DNA of 64,000 nucleotides from Agrobacterium vitis (GTDB lineage Bacteria > Pseudomonadota > Alphaproteobacteria > Rhizobiales > Rhizobiaceae): NCBI RefSeq assembly GCF_037039395.1, contig NZ_CP146243.1, positions 142,865 through 206,864 of the forward strand, in the 5' to 3' direction. The translations under genes were made by a program, and so were the position numbers. The notes beneath the pieces are model-generated. The model was not told the origin of the DNA. It ran no database searches and was given only the letters and a program-made list of their open reading frames with translations. Positions 45,929 through 55,137 of this stretch are shown one piece after another. Position 1 is the stretch's first letter; each line of letters starts with the position of its first letter.

Positions 45929-48385
45929 ATGGACGACGTTCTGTCACCTGCCGATTTCATCCAGGCCAGCCGTGTACTGAAACTGTCGTCGCCCTTGGGT
46001 GAGGATCAGTTGTTGCCTGAACGGATGATGGTTGACGAAGGCGTCAATCGTCTGTTCGAGATCACCTTGTCGGTGCGCGCCAAGCGTGAGGCCGTCAAGC
46101 CGGAAGAGCTGATCGGCAAACTGGTCGATGTCTCCCTGGAAATCCGCCAGGGCGAATTGGATGGCGAGGGCGTGCGACGGCCCTTTAATGGACTTGTGAC
46201 CAATCTGTCCGAAGGTCCGCCAGTCACACGGGGGTTACGCTCCTACACGCTGACTATCCGCCCGCAACTCTGGCTGTTATCACGCCGGTCCGATTGCCGG
46301 ATCTGGCAGAACATGACGGCCATCCAGGTGATGGAGACATTGTTCTCTGAGCATGGCATTCCGGCCCCCGCATATGCCCCTCTGCATAAAACGCCGCCGT
46401 CGCGGGAATATTCAACGCAATGGAACGAGACCGATCTCGATTATCTGCTGCGTCGCTTCGAGCAAGAAGGGTTGTTCTTCTGGTTTGAACATGAGACCGG
46501 CGTTCACCGCCTGAAGGTCAGCGACAGCAAGGTAGCCTGGAGCAAGCCATCGGCTTCAGCAGAAGGCGAGCAGAATGTGCGTCTTGCCCAAGGCTCCTCG
46601 GATCGCAACCATATCAATGAATGGATGCGGCAGTTCTCCTATGTCCCCGGCCAGCGCGCCGGCGCGGACTGGAATTTCGAGACGCCAAGCACAGTTCCGC
46701 TCAACGTCACGCCGTCGCTGATCCAGATGCCAGGCGCCAAGCAGCGCGAGCTTTACGAATATCCAGCCCGCATCTCCGATGTCAAAGAGGCCGAAGTGGC
46801 CGAGACGTTTCGGATGCAGGCTGTGGAAGCCGATCATGAGCGGGTGACGGGCCAGTCCAATGTGCGTTTCCTGGAACCTGGCCGTCGGTTCACCCCTTAC
46901 GAGGAGCCGCATCCGGAACATAAATACGAAGAGCATGTCATCACCCATATTACCCATTGGGTCGTTGATCGCTCCTATGAGACGACGGAGAACGAACCGG
47001 AATATCGCAATGCGTTCGAGGCTATTCCGTCGCGGGTTCCGCTGACGCCACATCGCGACACGAAACGCCCCCGCATTGAGGGGGCGCAGGTGGCGATCGT
47101 CGCCGGACCCTCCGGTGAAGAGATCCACACCGACCAGTATGGCCGCATCAAGGTCTGGTATCCCTGGGACCGCAAGGCAAAGAAGGATGGCAGCGACACT
47201 TGCTGGGTGCGGGTTGCCCAGAACTGGGCGGGCGGCCAGTGGGGAGGGCAGATCATCCCACGGATCGGCATGGAAGTTATGGTCGCTTTCATTGATGGCG
47301 ATCCGGACCGGCCATTGGTGACGGGGGTGGTGCCCAATCCGAAGAATGCTGTGCCTTATGATCTTCCGGCCAATAAGACCCGGATGGTGCTGCGCTCCAA
47401 CACCCACAAAGGTAGCGGCTTCAACGAGATGACTTTCGAGGACGAGAACGGCCAGGAGAACATGTTCTTCCATGCCCAGAAGGATCAGACGTCACGCGTG
47501 CTGAACGATCGCACCAAGCGCGTCGACCGGCATGAGGTCGCCTCCATCGGCGGCAACCGCGCCGTGGAAGTCGCGGGCAACCAGAAGCACGAAATCGGCG
47601 GCTCAGTGCATTTGACTGTAGGTGCAATTGGTGTTGGTGCTCAATGGCAGGCGAAACGCTATTCGGAAATGGCGAAAGTTACCGCAACAATGCTCGACGA
47701 AGCCGGAAGAGATTCTGGCCGACCTTCTGAAATCAAGCCATTTACTGACGCTATAAGCGGCCTCGCTTTAGGATATTTTGATAGCCAGAGCTTGGATGCC
47801 AGAGACAATCTTATTTCGAATGCCTCACCGCGGACGGACGCTGGAGATATGATGCGGGCATCCGGCTCCTTGGTGGGCGAAGTGATGAGCAACTTGTTCC
47901 CACAAACGGGAGTGATGAACACCGTTGTTGGGAGCTTCCGCTCAGAAACTGTCGGTATGGCTAGCGTTGAGCAGGTAGGGGTCACCAAGGTTGTCAATGT
48001 TGGTAAGACCCTTCAAAGCAATATTGGAAAAAAGTCAGTCAGCGTCGTCGGTGATGAACAGGAAACCCATGTCGGGAAACGAAAATCTATCAACGTAGGC
48101 AACGAGTTCACGATCGAGGTTGGTACGCGGTTCTCCATCAAGGTAGGAAGCTCTTCCCTAACCATGGAGAAAGATGGAACTATATCAATCACCGCAGGCA
48201 AAACGACTACTGTTAAAGGTGGCGGCGCGCAATTTACCATTGGTCCAGGGCCAATTCTCTATACCCCTGTTATCGTTCAGGGGCAGTCACCAGGCCCCGG
48301 CGCACCGAGTGTCCCCCGAAAAACACGTAAACCTTTTGCCGAGGAGTGCCGATATGCTTCCGCCAATGCGAGCACGTCACAATGA
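45929..48385 (+). CDS. vgrG: Type VI secretion tip protein VgrG
   Basis: An 818-residue VgrG from ATG 45929. The gp27/gp44-like N-terminal domains span about residues 15-370 (LDYLLRRFEQEGLFFWFEHE). The gp5-like OB fold includes IHTDQYGRIKVWYPWDRKAK and RIGMEVMVAFIDGDPDRPLV. A long C-terminal beta-helix needle follows (VGKRKSINVGNEFTIEVGTR). The last ~40 residues (GPILYTPVIVQGQSPGPGAP and a basic tail) differ from common VgrG ends and may specify cargo. No T6SS sheath or baseplate genes are in the window, so this is an orphan cargo module. Confidence 0.92.
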   Translation: MDDVLSPADFIQASRVLKLSSPLGEDQLLPERMMVDEGVNRLFEITLSVRAKREAVKPEELIGKLVDVSLEIRQGELDGEGVRRPFNGLVTNLSEGPPVTRGLRSYTLTIRPQLWLLSRRSDCRIWQNMTAIQVMETLFSEHGIPAPAYAPLHKTPPSREYSTQWNETDLDYLLRRFEQEGLFFWFEHETGVHRLKVSDSKVAWSKPSASAEGEQNVRLAQGSSDRNHINEWMRQFSYVPGQRAGADWNFETPSTVPLNVTPSLIQMPGAKQRELYEYPARISDVKEAEVAETFRMQAVEADHERVTGQSNVRFLEPGRRFTPYEEPHPEHKYEEHVITHITHWVVDRSYETTENEPEYRNAFEAIPSRVPLTPHRDTKRPRIEGAQVAIVAGPSGEEIHTDQYGRIKVWYPWDRKAKKDGSDTCWVRVAQNWAGGQWGGQIIPRIGMEVMVAFIDGDPDRPLVTGVVPNPKNAVPYDLPANKTRMVLRSNTHKGSGFNEMTFEDENGQENMFFHAQKDQTSRVLNDRTKRVDRHEVASIGGNRAVEVAGNQKHEIGGSVHLTVGAIGVGAQWQAKRYSEMAKVTATMLDEAGRDSGRPSEIKPFTDAISGLALGYFDSQSLDARDNLISNASPRTDAGDMMRASGSLVGEVMSNLFPQTGVMNTVVGSFRSETVGMASVEQVGVTKVVNVGKTLQSNIGKKSVSVVGDEQETHVGKRKSINVGNEFTIEVGTRFSIKVGSSSLTMEKDGTISITAGKTTTVKGGGAQFTIGPGPILYTPVIVQGQSPGPGAPSVPRKTRKPFAEECRYASANASTSQ

Positions 48386-48451
48386 TGGACCGCAGCAATC
48401 ATGCGCTAGTTCAAGATTCAGCGAGTTAAACTCGCAACCATCAAGGAGAAT

Positions 48452-49038
48452 TTGTGGTACAATGCTGACTCTGACGTTGGCGTATGGGCATTGCTCGATG
48501 GCCAATGGGCGCCAAACCTCGCTCACGAACTCATTAATAGCAAGTTAGAGTTCTGCAGCCTGTTTGAAGGCCCTATCGAGAATGATCGCATTATCAATAG
48601 TCCGTATCTTGTTCGACTGGAGCCGGACAACCGGCTCACCGACTGGCTCCTGAGTGAGGGATGGTCGAAAGGTTGGGGTGTATATTTTCAGGTTTCGTGT
48701 GAAACACTGAGTCGCGAATACCCTTCGACGAATTCTGAACACATTGCCCGCAAGCGTGCAGCCGGGGAGTTCTTCGGTTCGGATGGCTTGGAAGTTCTTG
48801 AGGACGCCACGATATTGCGGTTGAGGCGGCATTTCCGCAAATTCACCCGGGTCCGCCTTTTTCCCAACGATCGGATTGTCGTGTTCCGCTTCTACGATCC
48901 GCGACATTACGTACTTATTTGATGAATGCAGACTATTATGAGCTAAGACAATTCGCCGGTCCTATTCGCCTGTTCATTTTCGAGGATTACTGTATGCGGC
49001 GTCCACGCCCCATTGATTTTTCAGTTGCAGCGGCTTGA
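48452..49038 (+). pseudogene. DUF4123 T6SS adaptor/chaperone, 5' part, frameshifted and interrupted
   Basis: From TTG 48452 (AAGGAG just upstream) the frame reads VGVWALLDGQWAPNLAHELI and SPYLVRLEPDNRLTDWLLSE, then RRHFRKFTRVRLFPNDRIVV and FRFYDPRHYVLI, stopping at 48922. This is the DUF4123 domain that loads effectors onto VgrG. The expected continuation is in another frame from about 48905: RTYLMNADYYELRQFAGPIR, LFIFEDY, up to a TGA at 49036. A one-base indel near 48900 therefore breaks the gene before the IS66 insertion. The 3' part resumes after the insertion, at about 52979. Confidence 0.7.
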
Positions 49039-49089
49039 TAGTTTTGCCTGGGGGCCGGATGTGAGCTCACCGATGAGTATCTGACGAGC

Positions 49090-50778
49090 TCATTGTGAGG
49101 CCTTGATACGGGTGGCATAGGCCCAAGGCATCAGGGCATCGATGTCTTTCACGAGGTGGCCGTTTGCGAGGCGGGTGAAGAGGTCGCAAAGATAGGCGTA
49201 AGGTTCAACGCCGTTCATTTTGCAAGTGCCGATAAGACTGGCAAACCGAGCCCAATTGCGGCCCCCTTCATCGTGCCCCGCAAAGAGCGCATTGCGGCGG
49301 TTCATGGCCGGGCGGCGGATCGCGTTTTCCACCAGGTTGGAGTCGATATCGACATGGCCATCGTCCAGGAACAGCCGGAATCCGTCCTGTCGCGTCAGCA
49401 TATAGGCCAGGGCTTTTCCGAGGTCAGATTTGCGTGAGACGCGCGCGGCCTGGGCTGCCAGCCAGGTGAAGAACTCCTCCACCAGCGGGAGGGACAGGTC
49501 CTGTCGAACTGCCCGGCGATGTTCGGGGTCTGAGCCTCGGATACTGTCTTCGATCTTGTAGAGCGCGGCGATCCGCACCAACGCCTCGTCGACGATGGGC
49601 GATCCGCTCTTTGGCGTGGCCTTGATCAGCTTTCTGCGCCCGTGTGCCCAACAGAAAGCCAACTTCAGCGGAGCGCCGCCGATACGATCGGACGTAGCGA
49701 GATGAGAGTAACCGCCGTAGGCATCCACTTGGATTGTGCCGTTGAACCCGTCAAGGATCTCAGCGGCATATTCTCCTTTACGCCCGGGCCGATAATGGAA
49801 CACCACACCTGACGGAGCAGAACCATTCCAGCCGCGGTCGTCACGCAGCACGGCCCAGAGATAGCCGGTCTTTGTCTTGCCTCGCCCAGGATCCAGCACC
49901 GGGGCGGTCGTTTCGTCGACATAGAGGCGCGTGCTTTCCCACAGCAGCCGTTTGGCCATGTGGTCGACCACCGGTGCGATTTCGCTACCCGTGCGCCCCA
50001 TCCAATCGGCCAGCACCGTGCGGTCGATTGGCACGCCGTGTCGCGCCATGACCTCGGCCTGACGGTTGAGGGGCATGTGTTCGGAATGCTTGGAGACGGC
50101 AATCTCCGCCAGAAGGGCCTCCGTCGGCCAGCTCCCTTCCAGAAGATGCGCCGGCGCTCTGGCCTGGACGACGCCGGTTCGACCCTTGGGGCATGCGTAT
50201 TTCGGGCGGATCGTGACGATCACCTCGTAGCGCGCCGGGATCCGGTCGAGCCGTTCCGTCCGGTCCTCGCCGATCCGGACCATGTTGCCGCAACCGCAGG
50301 GACAAACGATGCTATCGGGCTCGATCACGCGCTCGACCCGCGGCAGGTGTTCGGGCAGTGCACGGGCCTTGCGCTCCTTGCGAGAAACGGCCTTGTCCGG
50401 ATCGCCAACCTCTCCAGAATTGCCAGCCTTTTCGGGATCATCTGCGCTGGCTTCGATCTTCTTCTCGACGGCGGCGATCCGCGCCTGTGTTTCGGCAATC
50501 GCCGTTTCAAGGTCTTCCAGTGCCAGTTCCATCTGCGCCGGATCGAGCTTTTCCGATTTTGGCCCGAACTTCGTGCGCCTGTAGTCGTGAACCTGCCCCT
50601 CAAGCTTCTCGATCAGTTCCTTCAGCTCAGTGATGAACGCGTCCTTTTCGGCAACGACCGCCTGCTCATGCTGGCGTGCCGCACGCTCGACCGACAGTTC
50701 GAACTGCATCGCCGCAAAGGCTTTGACTACCTCTGGCGGAAGGTCCGGAAACAGGCTGAGATCAATAGGTTGCGACAT
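49090..50778 (-). CDS. tnpC: IS66 transposase TnpC
   Basis: A 562-residue IS66 transposase. An N-terminal coiled-coil helical region and RRTKFGPKSEKLDPAQMELA are followed by a Cys-rich zinc motif (IVCPCGCGNM; YACPKGRTG) and the DDE domain (LYVDETTAPVLDPGRGKTKT, QVDAYGGYSHLA, VDIDSNLVENAIRRPAMNRR). Full length and apparently intact. It cannot transpose alone if TnpB is required. Confidence 0.93.
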   Translation of the reverse strand: MSQPIDLSLFPDLPPEVVKAFAAMQFELSVERAARQHEQAVVAEKDAFITELKELIEKLEGQVHDYRRTKFGPKSEKLDPAQMELALEDLETAIAETQARIAAVEKKIEASADDPEKAGNSGEVGDPDKAVSRKERKARALPEHLPRVERVIEPDSIVCPCGCGNMVRIGEDRTERLDRIPARYEVIVTIRPKYACPKGRTGVVQARAPAHLLEGSWPTEALLAEIAVSKHSEHMPLNRQAEVMARHGVPIDRTVLADWMGRTGSEIAPVVDHMAKRLLWESTRLYVDETTAPVLDPGRGKTKTGYLWAVLRDDRGWNGSAPSGVVFHYRPGRKGEYAAEILDGFNGTIQVDAYGGYSHLATSDRIGGAPLKLAFCWAHGRRKLIKATPKSGSPIVDEALVRIAALYKIEDSIRGSDPEHRRAVRQDLSLPLVEEFFTWLAAQAARVSRKSDLGKALAYMLTRQDGFRLFLDDGHVDIDSNLVENAIRRPAMNRRNALFAGHDEGGRNWARFASLIGTCKMNGVEPYAYLCDLFTRLANGHLVKDIDALMPWAYATRIKASQ

Positions 50779-50840
50779 GCCGCTTTATAGCAAAGCAGCT
50801 CAAAAAATCCAAATAAAACAATAGAAAGACGGCCGAACAA

Positions 50841-50995
50841 TCATCCTGCCGCCGACGGCGCGGTCACCCGTTGCGCCATCACCCGCCGCCAGTCAAGACC
50901 TTCGAACAAAGCCTCATATTGACCCCTGGAAAGACGCATCGTCCCATCCTGAACCTTGGGCCAGGCAAAGCTTCCATGTTCAAGAATTTTGTAAG
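50841..50995 (-). pseudogene. tnpB: IS66 TnpB, 3' part
   Basis: Reads TYKILEHGSFAWPKVQDGTM and RLSRGQYEALFEGLDWRRVM to the stop at 50841, the usual end of IS66 TnpB. The 5' part lies at 52310-52508 across the IS5-family insertion. The two pieces (199 and 155 bases) add up to 354 bases, a complete 117-residue TnpB in one frame. Confidence 0.8.
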
Positions 50996-52309
50996 TTGGA
51001 CACCTCGATTTACCGGTCGCAGTTGGCAAGATGGTGCCGTGGATGTATTTCCGCGATGAACTCGCGCGGATGATCGCCCATTTTTTGTGATGATTGCCGC
51101 ATCTGCGGCATGCATTTCGGCCTTCCGGCCAGCTGCGCGTTATGCGGTCCGTGGTTTTCCAGTCAGCCAGACATAGCGAAGCATGTTGTAGGTGATATTG
51201 GCCATGCCGATCTTCACCCTCGCTCGGCTGATTCCGATGGTGCGCACGAAGAGCTTCATCTTGTCCTTCTGCCGCGCAAAGACATGTTCGATGGCGGAGC
51301 GGACCTTCGAACGACGGCCGTTGGCGCGCGACATCGCCTCCGGCATGGGTTTGCCCTTTGGCTTCTTCTGATGGATGTCGGACTTTAGGCCATTGTCCTG
51401 CAACCATTCCTCGTTGGTCTTGGAGCGATAGGCCGTATCGGCCCAGACCGTCGACGCGGTATTGTCTTTGGTCACTACGTTTCGAAGCTGGGCTCCGTCA
51501 TGGGCGCTCGCACTCGTCACCGTCCATCCCCGGATAAAGCCATGGGCTCGGTCGATGCCTGCATGGTTTTTGTAACCAAACATTGGAATGGCAATATCGT
51601 GCTGGCCAGTCGTCGTCGACGTCGGCGTCTCCGTTGGCCGTTTCGCCTTGGAATACTTCACTGTCCATCGCGCGTCGCGGTCCTTCTGGGCCAGCCTGGC
51701 GGGTTTATCCTTCCAGTCCTCAGGGATTTCGCCGGCCTTGATCGCGTCTTTCTCGTCCTGGCTGTTATGTTGCTTGGGAGCCTGGATGATCGTGGCGTCA
51801 ACGATCTGCCCGCCTTTGGCCAGATATCCGGAACGTGAGAGATGCTTGTCGAAACGGGCAAACAGATTATCAATGGCACCTGCACGCACCAAACTCTCTC
51901 GGAACAGCCAGATCGTCTTGGCATCCGGCACCTTCTGCGAAAGGGAAAGGCCAAGGAAACGCATAAACGACAGCCGGTCCTGGATAACAAACTCCGCTTG
52001 GTCGTCGGAGAGATTATAAAGCGCTTGCAGCACCAGGATTTTAAACATCAGAACCGACGGAAATGGTGGACGTCCACCCTTCGATCCGTCGGACCGCTTC
52101 AGCGCCTTCGCTAAAGGTTTTTCAAATATCGCCCATGGAATGATGCTGTTGAGCTTCTCCAGCGGATCGCCGACGGCACTCAGCCGTTCGTAACGATCAT
52201 CCAAATCCCAAAAGCCCGGTTGCCCACGCATCATCCGCTCCCAGAAAATCACACTGGCCGGATTGAATCATGAAACGCGGAAAATGGGGAGGTTTTTAGA
52301 GGTGTCCAG
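50996..52309 (-). mobile_element. IS5-family insertion sequence nested in IS66 tnpB
   Basis: A ~1.3-kb element. The left end TTGGACACCTCG (50996) and the right end GAGGTGTCCAG (ending 52309) form inverted repeats with the shared core GGACACCTC. It contains one transposase gene. The flanking bases do not show an evident target duplication. Confidence 0.8.
51140..52252 (-). CDS. IS5-family transposase
   Basis: A 370-residue transposase from GTG 52252 (FWERMMRGQPGFWDLDDRYE). IS5-type features include GGRPPFPSVLMFKILVLQAL, LSDDQAEFVIQDRLSFMRFL, GGQIVDATIIQAPKQHNSQD (first D), STVWADTAYRSKTNEEWL (second D) and the C-terminal RSKVRSAIEHVFARQKDKMK (E). It appears intact. Confidence 0.9.
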   Translation of the reverse strand: MIFWERMMRGQPGFWDLDDRYERLSAVGDPLEKLNSIIPWAIFEKPLAKALKRSDGSKGGRPPFPSVLMFKILVLQALYNLSDDQAEFVIQDRLSFMRFLGLSLSQKVPDAKTIWLFRESLVRAGAIDNLFARFDKHLSRSGYLAKGGQIVDATIIQAPKQHNSQDEKDAIKAGEIPEDWKDKPARLAQKDRDARWTVKYSKAKRPTETPTSTTTGQHDIAIPMFGYKNHAGIDRAHGFIRGWTVTSASAHDGAQLRNVVTKDNTASTVWADTAYRSKTNEEWLQDNGLKSDIHQKKPKGKPMPEAMSRANGRRSKVRSAIEHVFARQKDKMKLFVRTIGISRARVKIGMANITYNMLRYVWLTGKPRTA

Positions 52310-52508
52310 TTAGCACCATTCCTGTGCCATCCCACACCAGGATCTTCAGACGATCCCCGCGCTTCGACCGGAAGATCACCGTCACCCCGGAATGCGGGTC
52401 CAGCTTCAACTCGGTCTGCACCATCAAAGCCAGCGCCTGATGCCCACAGCGGAAGTCAACCGGACGGGTTGCGATCAGGATCGGCAGTCGTTGGCCCGCG
52501 ACGATCAT
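52310..52508 (-). pseudogene. tnpB: IS66 TnpB, 5' part
   Basis: Starts MIVAGQRLPILIATRPVDFR at 52508, then LDPHSGVTVIFRSKRGDRLK and ILVWDGTGMVL, the conserved N-terminal two thirds of TnpB. It is cut at 52310 by the IS5-family element and continues at 50995. The start overlaps the tnpA stop by four bases. Confidence 0.82.
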
Positions 52509-52957
52509 GACGCTCCTCGCACAGCGTGAACCAGAGCGGCGACCCGTTCAACGGGCACATTATTAGGAACCCGCATCACAACGTCTGAGCCAATCTCCAA
52601 CGTCAAAACCTGCACACTCGGCCCGTCGGAGGCCAGCTTCGGCAGCGGCAAACGATTGACAGGCTCAGGCGGCTCCGCAGCGATTGCCAGAGGAACAAAT
52701 GACGGCTCGACACCATCGTGCTCCGACGGCGTCGTTGCCGCCGCAAACGGCAGCACCAGAATGCCGTCACGCACTTGACGTCGCCAATCGGAAAGCTGGT
52801 TTGCTATAACGCCGTGACGGCGCGCGACATCCACAACACGAACACCAGGCTCAAAGCTTTCCGCCACGATCCGCGCCTTCACATCATCCGGCCAACGCCG
52901 GTTACCGCGGCGCGGCTCGACAACTTCGTAGCGACCAACAAATCCATCATCTGCCAT
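52505..52957 (-). CDS. tnpA: IS66 TnpA (Orf1)
   Basis: A 150-residue protein from ATG 52957. The HTH part reads RRGNRRWPDDVKARIVAESF and VVDVARRHGVIANQLSDWRR, typical of IS66/IS3-type Orf1 proteins. A linker and a C-terminal part follow (IGSDVVMRVPNNVPVERVAA). Translation is coupled to tnpB. Confidence 0.88.
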   Translation of the reverse strand: MADDGFVGRYEVVEPRRGNRRWPDDVKARIVAESFEPGVRVVDVARRHGVIANQLSDWRRQVRDGILVLPFAAATTPSEHDGVEPSFVPLAIAAEPPEPVNRLPLPKLASDGPSVQVLTLEIGSDVVMRVPNNVPVERVAALVHAVRGAS

Positions 52958-52978
52958 GCAAATCTCCAGATAAAACTG

Positions 52979-53635
52979 GAAACCTTCTCGCATACGCAGC
53001 AAGCCTCAAAATACACCCAATCCAATGGGGCGGAGACCGCGCTTACGGATTACTCCGAAGTCGAGAGTCTTAACGCTCCTGGCAACATGCTGATGTTCTC
53101 AGTGTCGTGTGACGAAGATGGTACGAGGGCTAAAATTCGCGCAGGCATTCTGGATATTCGCCTACGAGAAGTAAGGGAGCTTGCATCCTCACCAAACTAT
53201 ATCGCGCCGGTCGGGAGTTCCCATCAACGGGAGGTTCAGCAGTTACGCGACGAAACTGATACGGGGGCGCCTTACCCCCGCATTGGCGCTCATCATGTTG
53301 AGGCGTTTCAAAAGGTCGAAGATGCGAAGTTTAGAGAGCAAGTTGCAACTGGACTTATTGAATGCCTCGGGGCCGAAAGAAACATTAATCTGGAGGAGGC
53401 ACGAACAATCAGCAAGCTGGAAATCGAGCGTGGGAAACAACACGGCTTAACGACAAAGACGGACTTGATCAATTTCGTAATTTGCTCAGCAAGACATAGT
53501 CAATTCCCTCAGAAGTATCCGATCGCGAATGAGGCGCTTTCATCGGCAGAAGGCGGGGACGAATTCAGTCAAGAAAAGCTCTCCAGATTGCTTCATCGAT
53601 GGGCGGCTCAGGAACAACGGGAAGTTCTCGAATGA
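52979..53635 (+). pseudogene. DUF4123 T6SS adaptor, 3' part
   Basis: The open frame emerging from the IS66 end reads SEVESLNAPGNMLMFSVSCD and, in the last 120 residues, EAFQKVEDAKFREQVATGLI followed by ISKLEIERGKQHGLTTKTDL. This resembles the helical C-terminal extension of DUF4123 proteins (an arm ending in RLLHRWAAQEQ). Its stop overlaps the following gene start by four bases (53632-53635). The frame also extends upstream into the IS but has no start of its own. It is separated from the 5' part by 3.9 kb of insertion. Confidence 0.6.
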
Positions 53636-54294
53636 GTGACAGCAGTGTGTCTAACTCGTTGGCTAAGTTACAAGCTCAGGCAGGTGGGCAGCAGAACACG
53701 GACGAAGTCTGCCAGAACTGCAGTTGTAAAGTGGAGGTGGGTGCTTTCAACGTAGTAACAGTAAAAGATCCGACGGGTTATATAGATAGTAAGGCACAAT
53801 TTGGGCATTTGTTTATCCGCTATACGTTAGCCGATGGCACGGTCCGCTTCTACCGTGGCGGCCCGACCTCGGGTAACAAGCTCTCAGGTGCGCCTGGGAT
53901 AACGGAATATAATCATCAAAATTCTCAGCCTTCTGGGAAATTTAGGCCATCTGACCAGACTACTTTGGATGACGGATGGTGGAGCAAAATGAGTGTGTTT
54001 GGCGCGATCATAACGCACACGGGGAATTGGAGGGGAAGTTACGAGCAGAGGACATTTGAAAGCTCTCCGCAAGGCATTATCACGATTGCGGAAGGTCCAG
54101 AACATTGCGGTTACCATGATAAATTCATTGCGATTATGAGAGATATTTCAGCTGCGCGAATTGAGTATGAAATACAAGGGCCGAACAGTAATTCGGTCGC
54201 GTACACAATATTGAAACACACTGGCCTTCCAACGCGGAAACCTTCAACATCTATAAATCCTGGTTGGGGAACGGACCTACTGATTGCCAGGTAA
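53632..54294 (+). CDS. Candidate T6SS cargo effector
   Basis: A 220-residue protein coupled to the adaptor gene, in the position where DUF4123-dependent effectors are normally encoded. I see GHLFIRYTLADGTVRFYRGG, with a histidine in a beta-hairpin, and near the C-terminus IQGPNSNSVAYTILKHTGLP. An H ... N-[S/C]-NS order is reminiscent of permuted NlpC/P60-like amidases, with serine where a cysteine would be expected. That is only an inference. Two cysteines near residue 30 (CQNCSC) precede the domain. GC content is lower than in the neighbouring genes, as is usual for horizontally acquired cargo. Confidence 0.55.
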   Translation: MSDSSVSNSLAKLQAQAGGQQNTDEVCQNCSCKVEVGAFNVVTVKDPTGYIDSKAQFGHLFIRYTLADGTVRFYRGGPTSGNKLSGAPGITEYNHQNSQPSGKFRPSDQTTLDDGWWSKMSVFGAIITHTGNWRGSYEQRTFESSPQGIITIAEGPEHCGYHDKFIAIMRDISAARIEYEIQGPNSNSVAYTILKHTGLPTRKPSTSINPGWGTDLLIAR

Positions 54295-54315
54295 AAATAA
54301 GCCAGGAGGGCTGTG

Positions 54316-54702
54316 ATGAATTCAGACGAACAAAAGATGTTGTTGATCGGTTTTCCGCAAAACGGGAGAGTGCTCACATTTGACGACTGGAATAGACGGG
54401 ACGAGGCAGGTGCTACAGCGTACTATGCGGAAATTTTAATGGGTAAAAGGCGGGAGGAAATTAGGCGCATTGTTGACCACGAAGTTCGTCTTGAGGCGGA
54501 AGGCGCCCATGATGCTAGCAACATATATTATAGTGATGTCGAAGATGACCCAGCGAAAGCAGTAATCTCCTATCGCTTCGGACTTAAGGATCCTAAACAG
54601 GACACGGTTATGGCCGCAATGATGTGGGAGGTTTACCTTACGTTTAACGAACAAGGCGTTGTCTCTAAAGTTGTCGCTGAGGCGAGCATATTGGCACCCT
54701 AA
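54316..54702 (+). CDS. Small acidic protein, candidate immunity protein
   Basis: A 128-residue protein from ATG 54316 (AGGAGGG six bases upstream), beginning MNSDEQKMLLIGFPQNGRVL. No signal peptide. Contains acidic stretches (YYSDVEDDPAKAVISYRF) and no recognised domain. It follows the candidate effector after 21 bases, the usual place for a cognate immunity gene. Function inferred from position only. Confidence 0.5.
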   Translation: MNSDEQKMLLIGFPQNGRVLTFDDWNRRDEAGATAYYAEILMGKRREEIRRIVDHEVRLEAEGAHDASNIYYSDVEDDPAKAVISYRFGLKDPKQDTVMAAMMWEVYLTFNEQGVVSKVVAEASILAP

Positions 54703-54743
54703 GCAACGCTGTTACCTAAAGAAACGCTTACGAGGTCCAACCT

Positions 54744-54983
54744 GTGAGAGCTCTCAAGATAGCGCTTACATTTAGTCTAATTGCATTTCTCTGTATCCTT
54801 CTAGGATATAAGACGGCTATGTGGGCTGCCATTAATGGTCTATATGAGTGCAGCAATGACATTGCATGCCCAGTTATTGTGATGTTCATAAGTGGACCGC
54901 TAATTAGCATTGGCTACGCAGCCTTGACTGGCTGCATCTTTCTCGCGTGGCGATATGTTTCCCGGAGTAGAAGAGGCAGTTGA
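54744..54983 (+). CDS. Small two-helix membrane protein
   Basis: A 79-residue protein from GTG 54744 (CGAGG upstream). Two membrane helices: IALTFSLIAFLCILLGYKTA and VIVMFISGPLISIGYAALTG, with a Cys-containing loop (ECSNDIACP) between them. It is the last gene of the low-GC effector segment and may be a second immunity factor in the inner membrane. No family recognised. Confidence 0.5.
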   Translation: MRALKIALTFSLIAFLCILLGYKTAMWAAINGLYECSNDIACPVIVMFISGPLISIGYAALTGCIFLAWRYVSRSRRGS

Positions 54984-55137
54984 TTGAGCCTCACACTGAA
55001 AAGCGAATGCACTTCGAACTTTTGTAAGCAAAAGTTGGCCGGCTCAATATTTTACATTCGGCGAAGCTGTGGACTTGTGCCAACCCACTGTACGTCGTCG
55101 ATGAATACCTGATGTCCATCCTCAATGGAAGTAGACG

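Larger units (their letters stand above)
49039..52978 (-). mobile_element. IS66-family element carrying a nested IS5-family insertion
   Basis: Genes tnpA, tnpB and tnpC lie on the minus strand in the canonical order, with tnpB split by another IS. Ends are placed from a weak inverted match: TAGTTTTGCCTGGGG at 49039 against CAGTTTTATCTGGAG read from 52978. No clear 8-bp target duplication is seen, so the ends may be off by several bases. Without the nested element its length would be about 2.6 kb, normal for IS66. Confidence 0.65.

Noticed and set aside
46556-47473. 305-residue minus-strand ORF opposite vgrG
   Set aside because: It is the antisense of conserved VgrG domains, with no family resemblance.
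49960-50790. 276-residue plus-strand ORF opposite IS66 tnpC
   Set aside because: It is a shadow of the conserved IS66 transposase.
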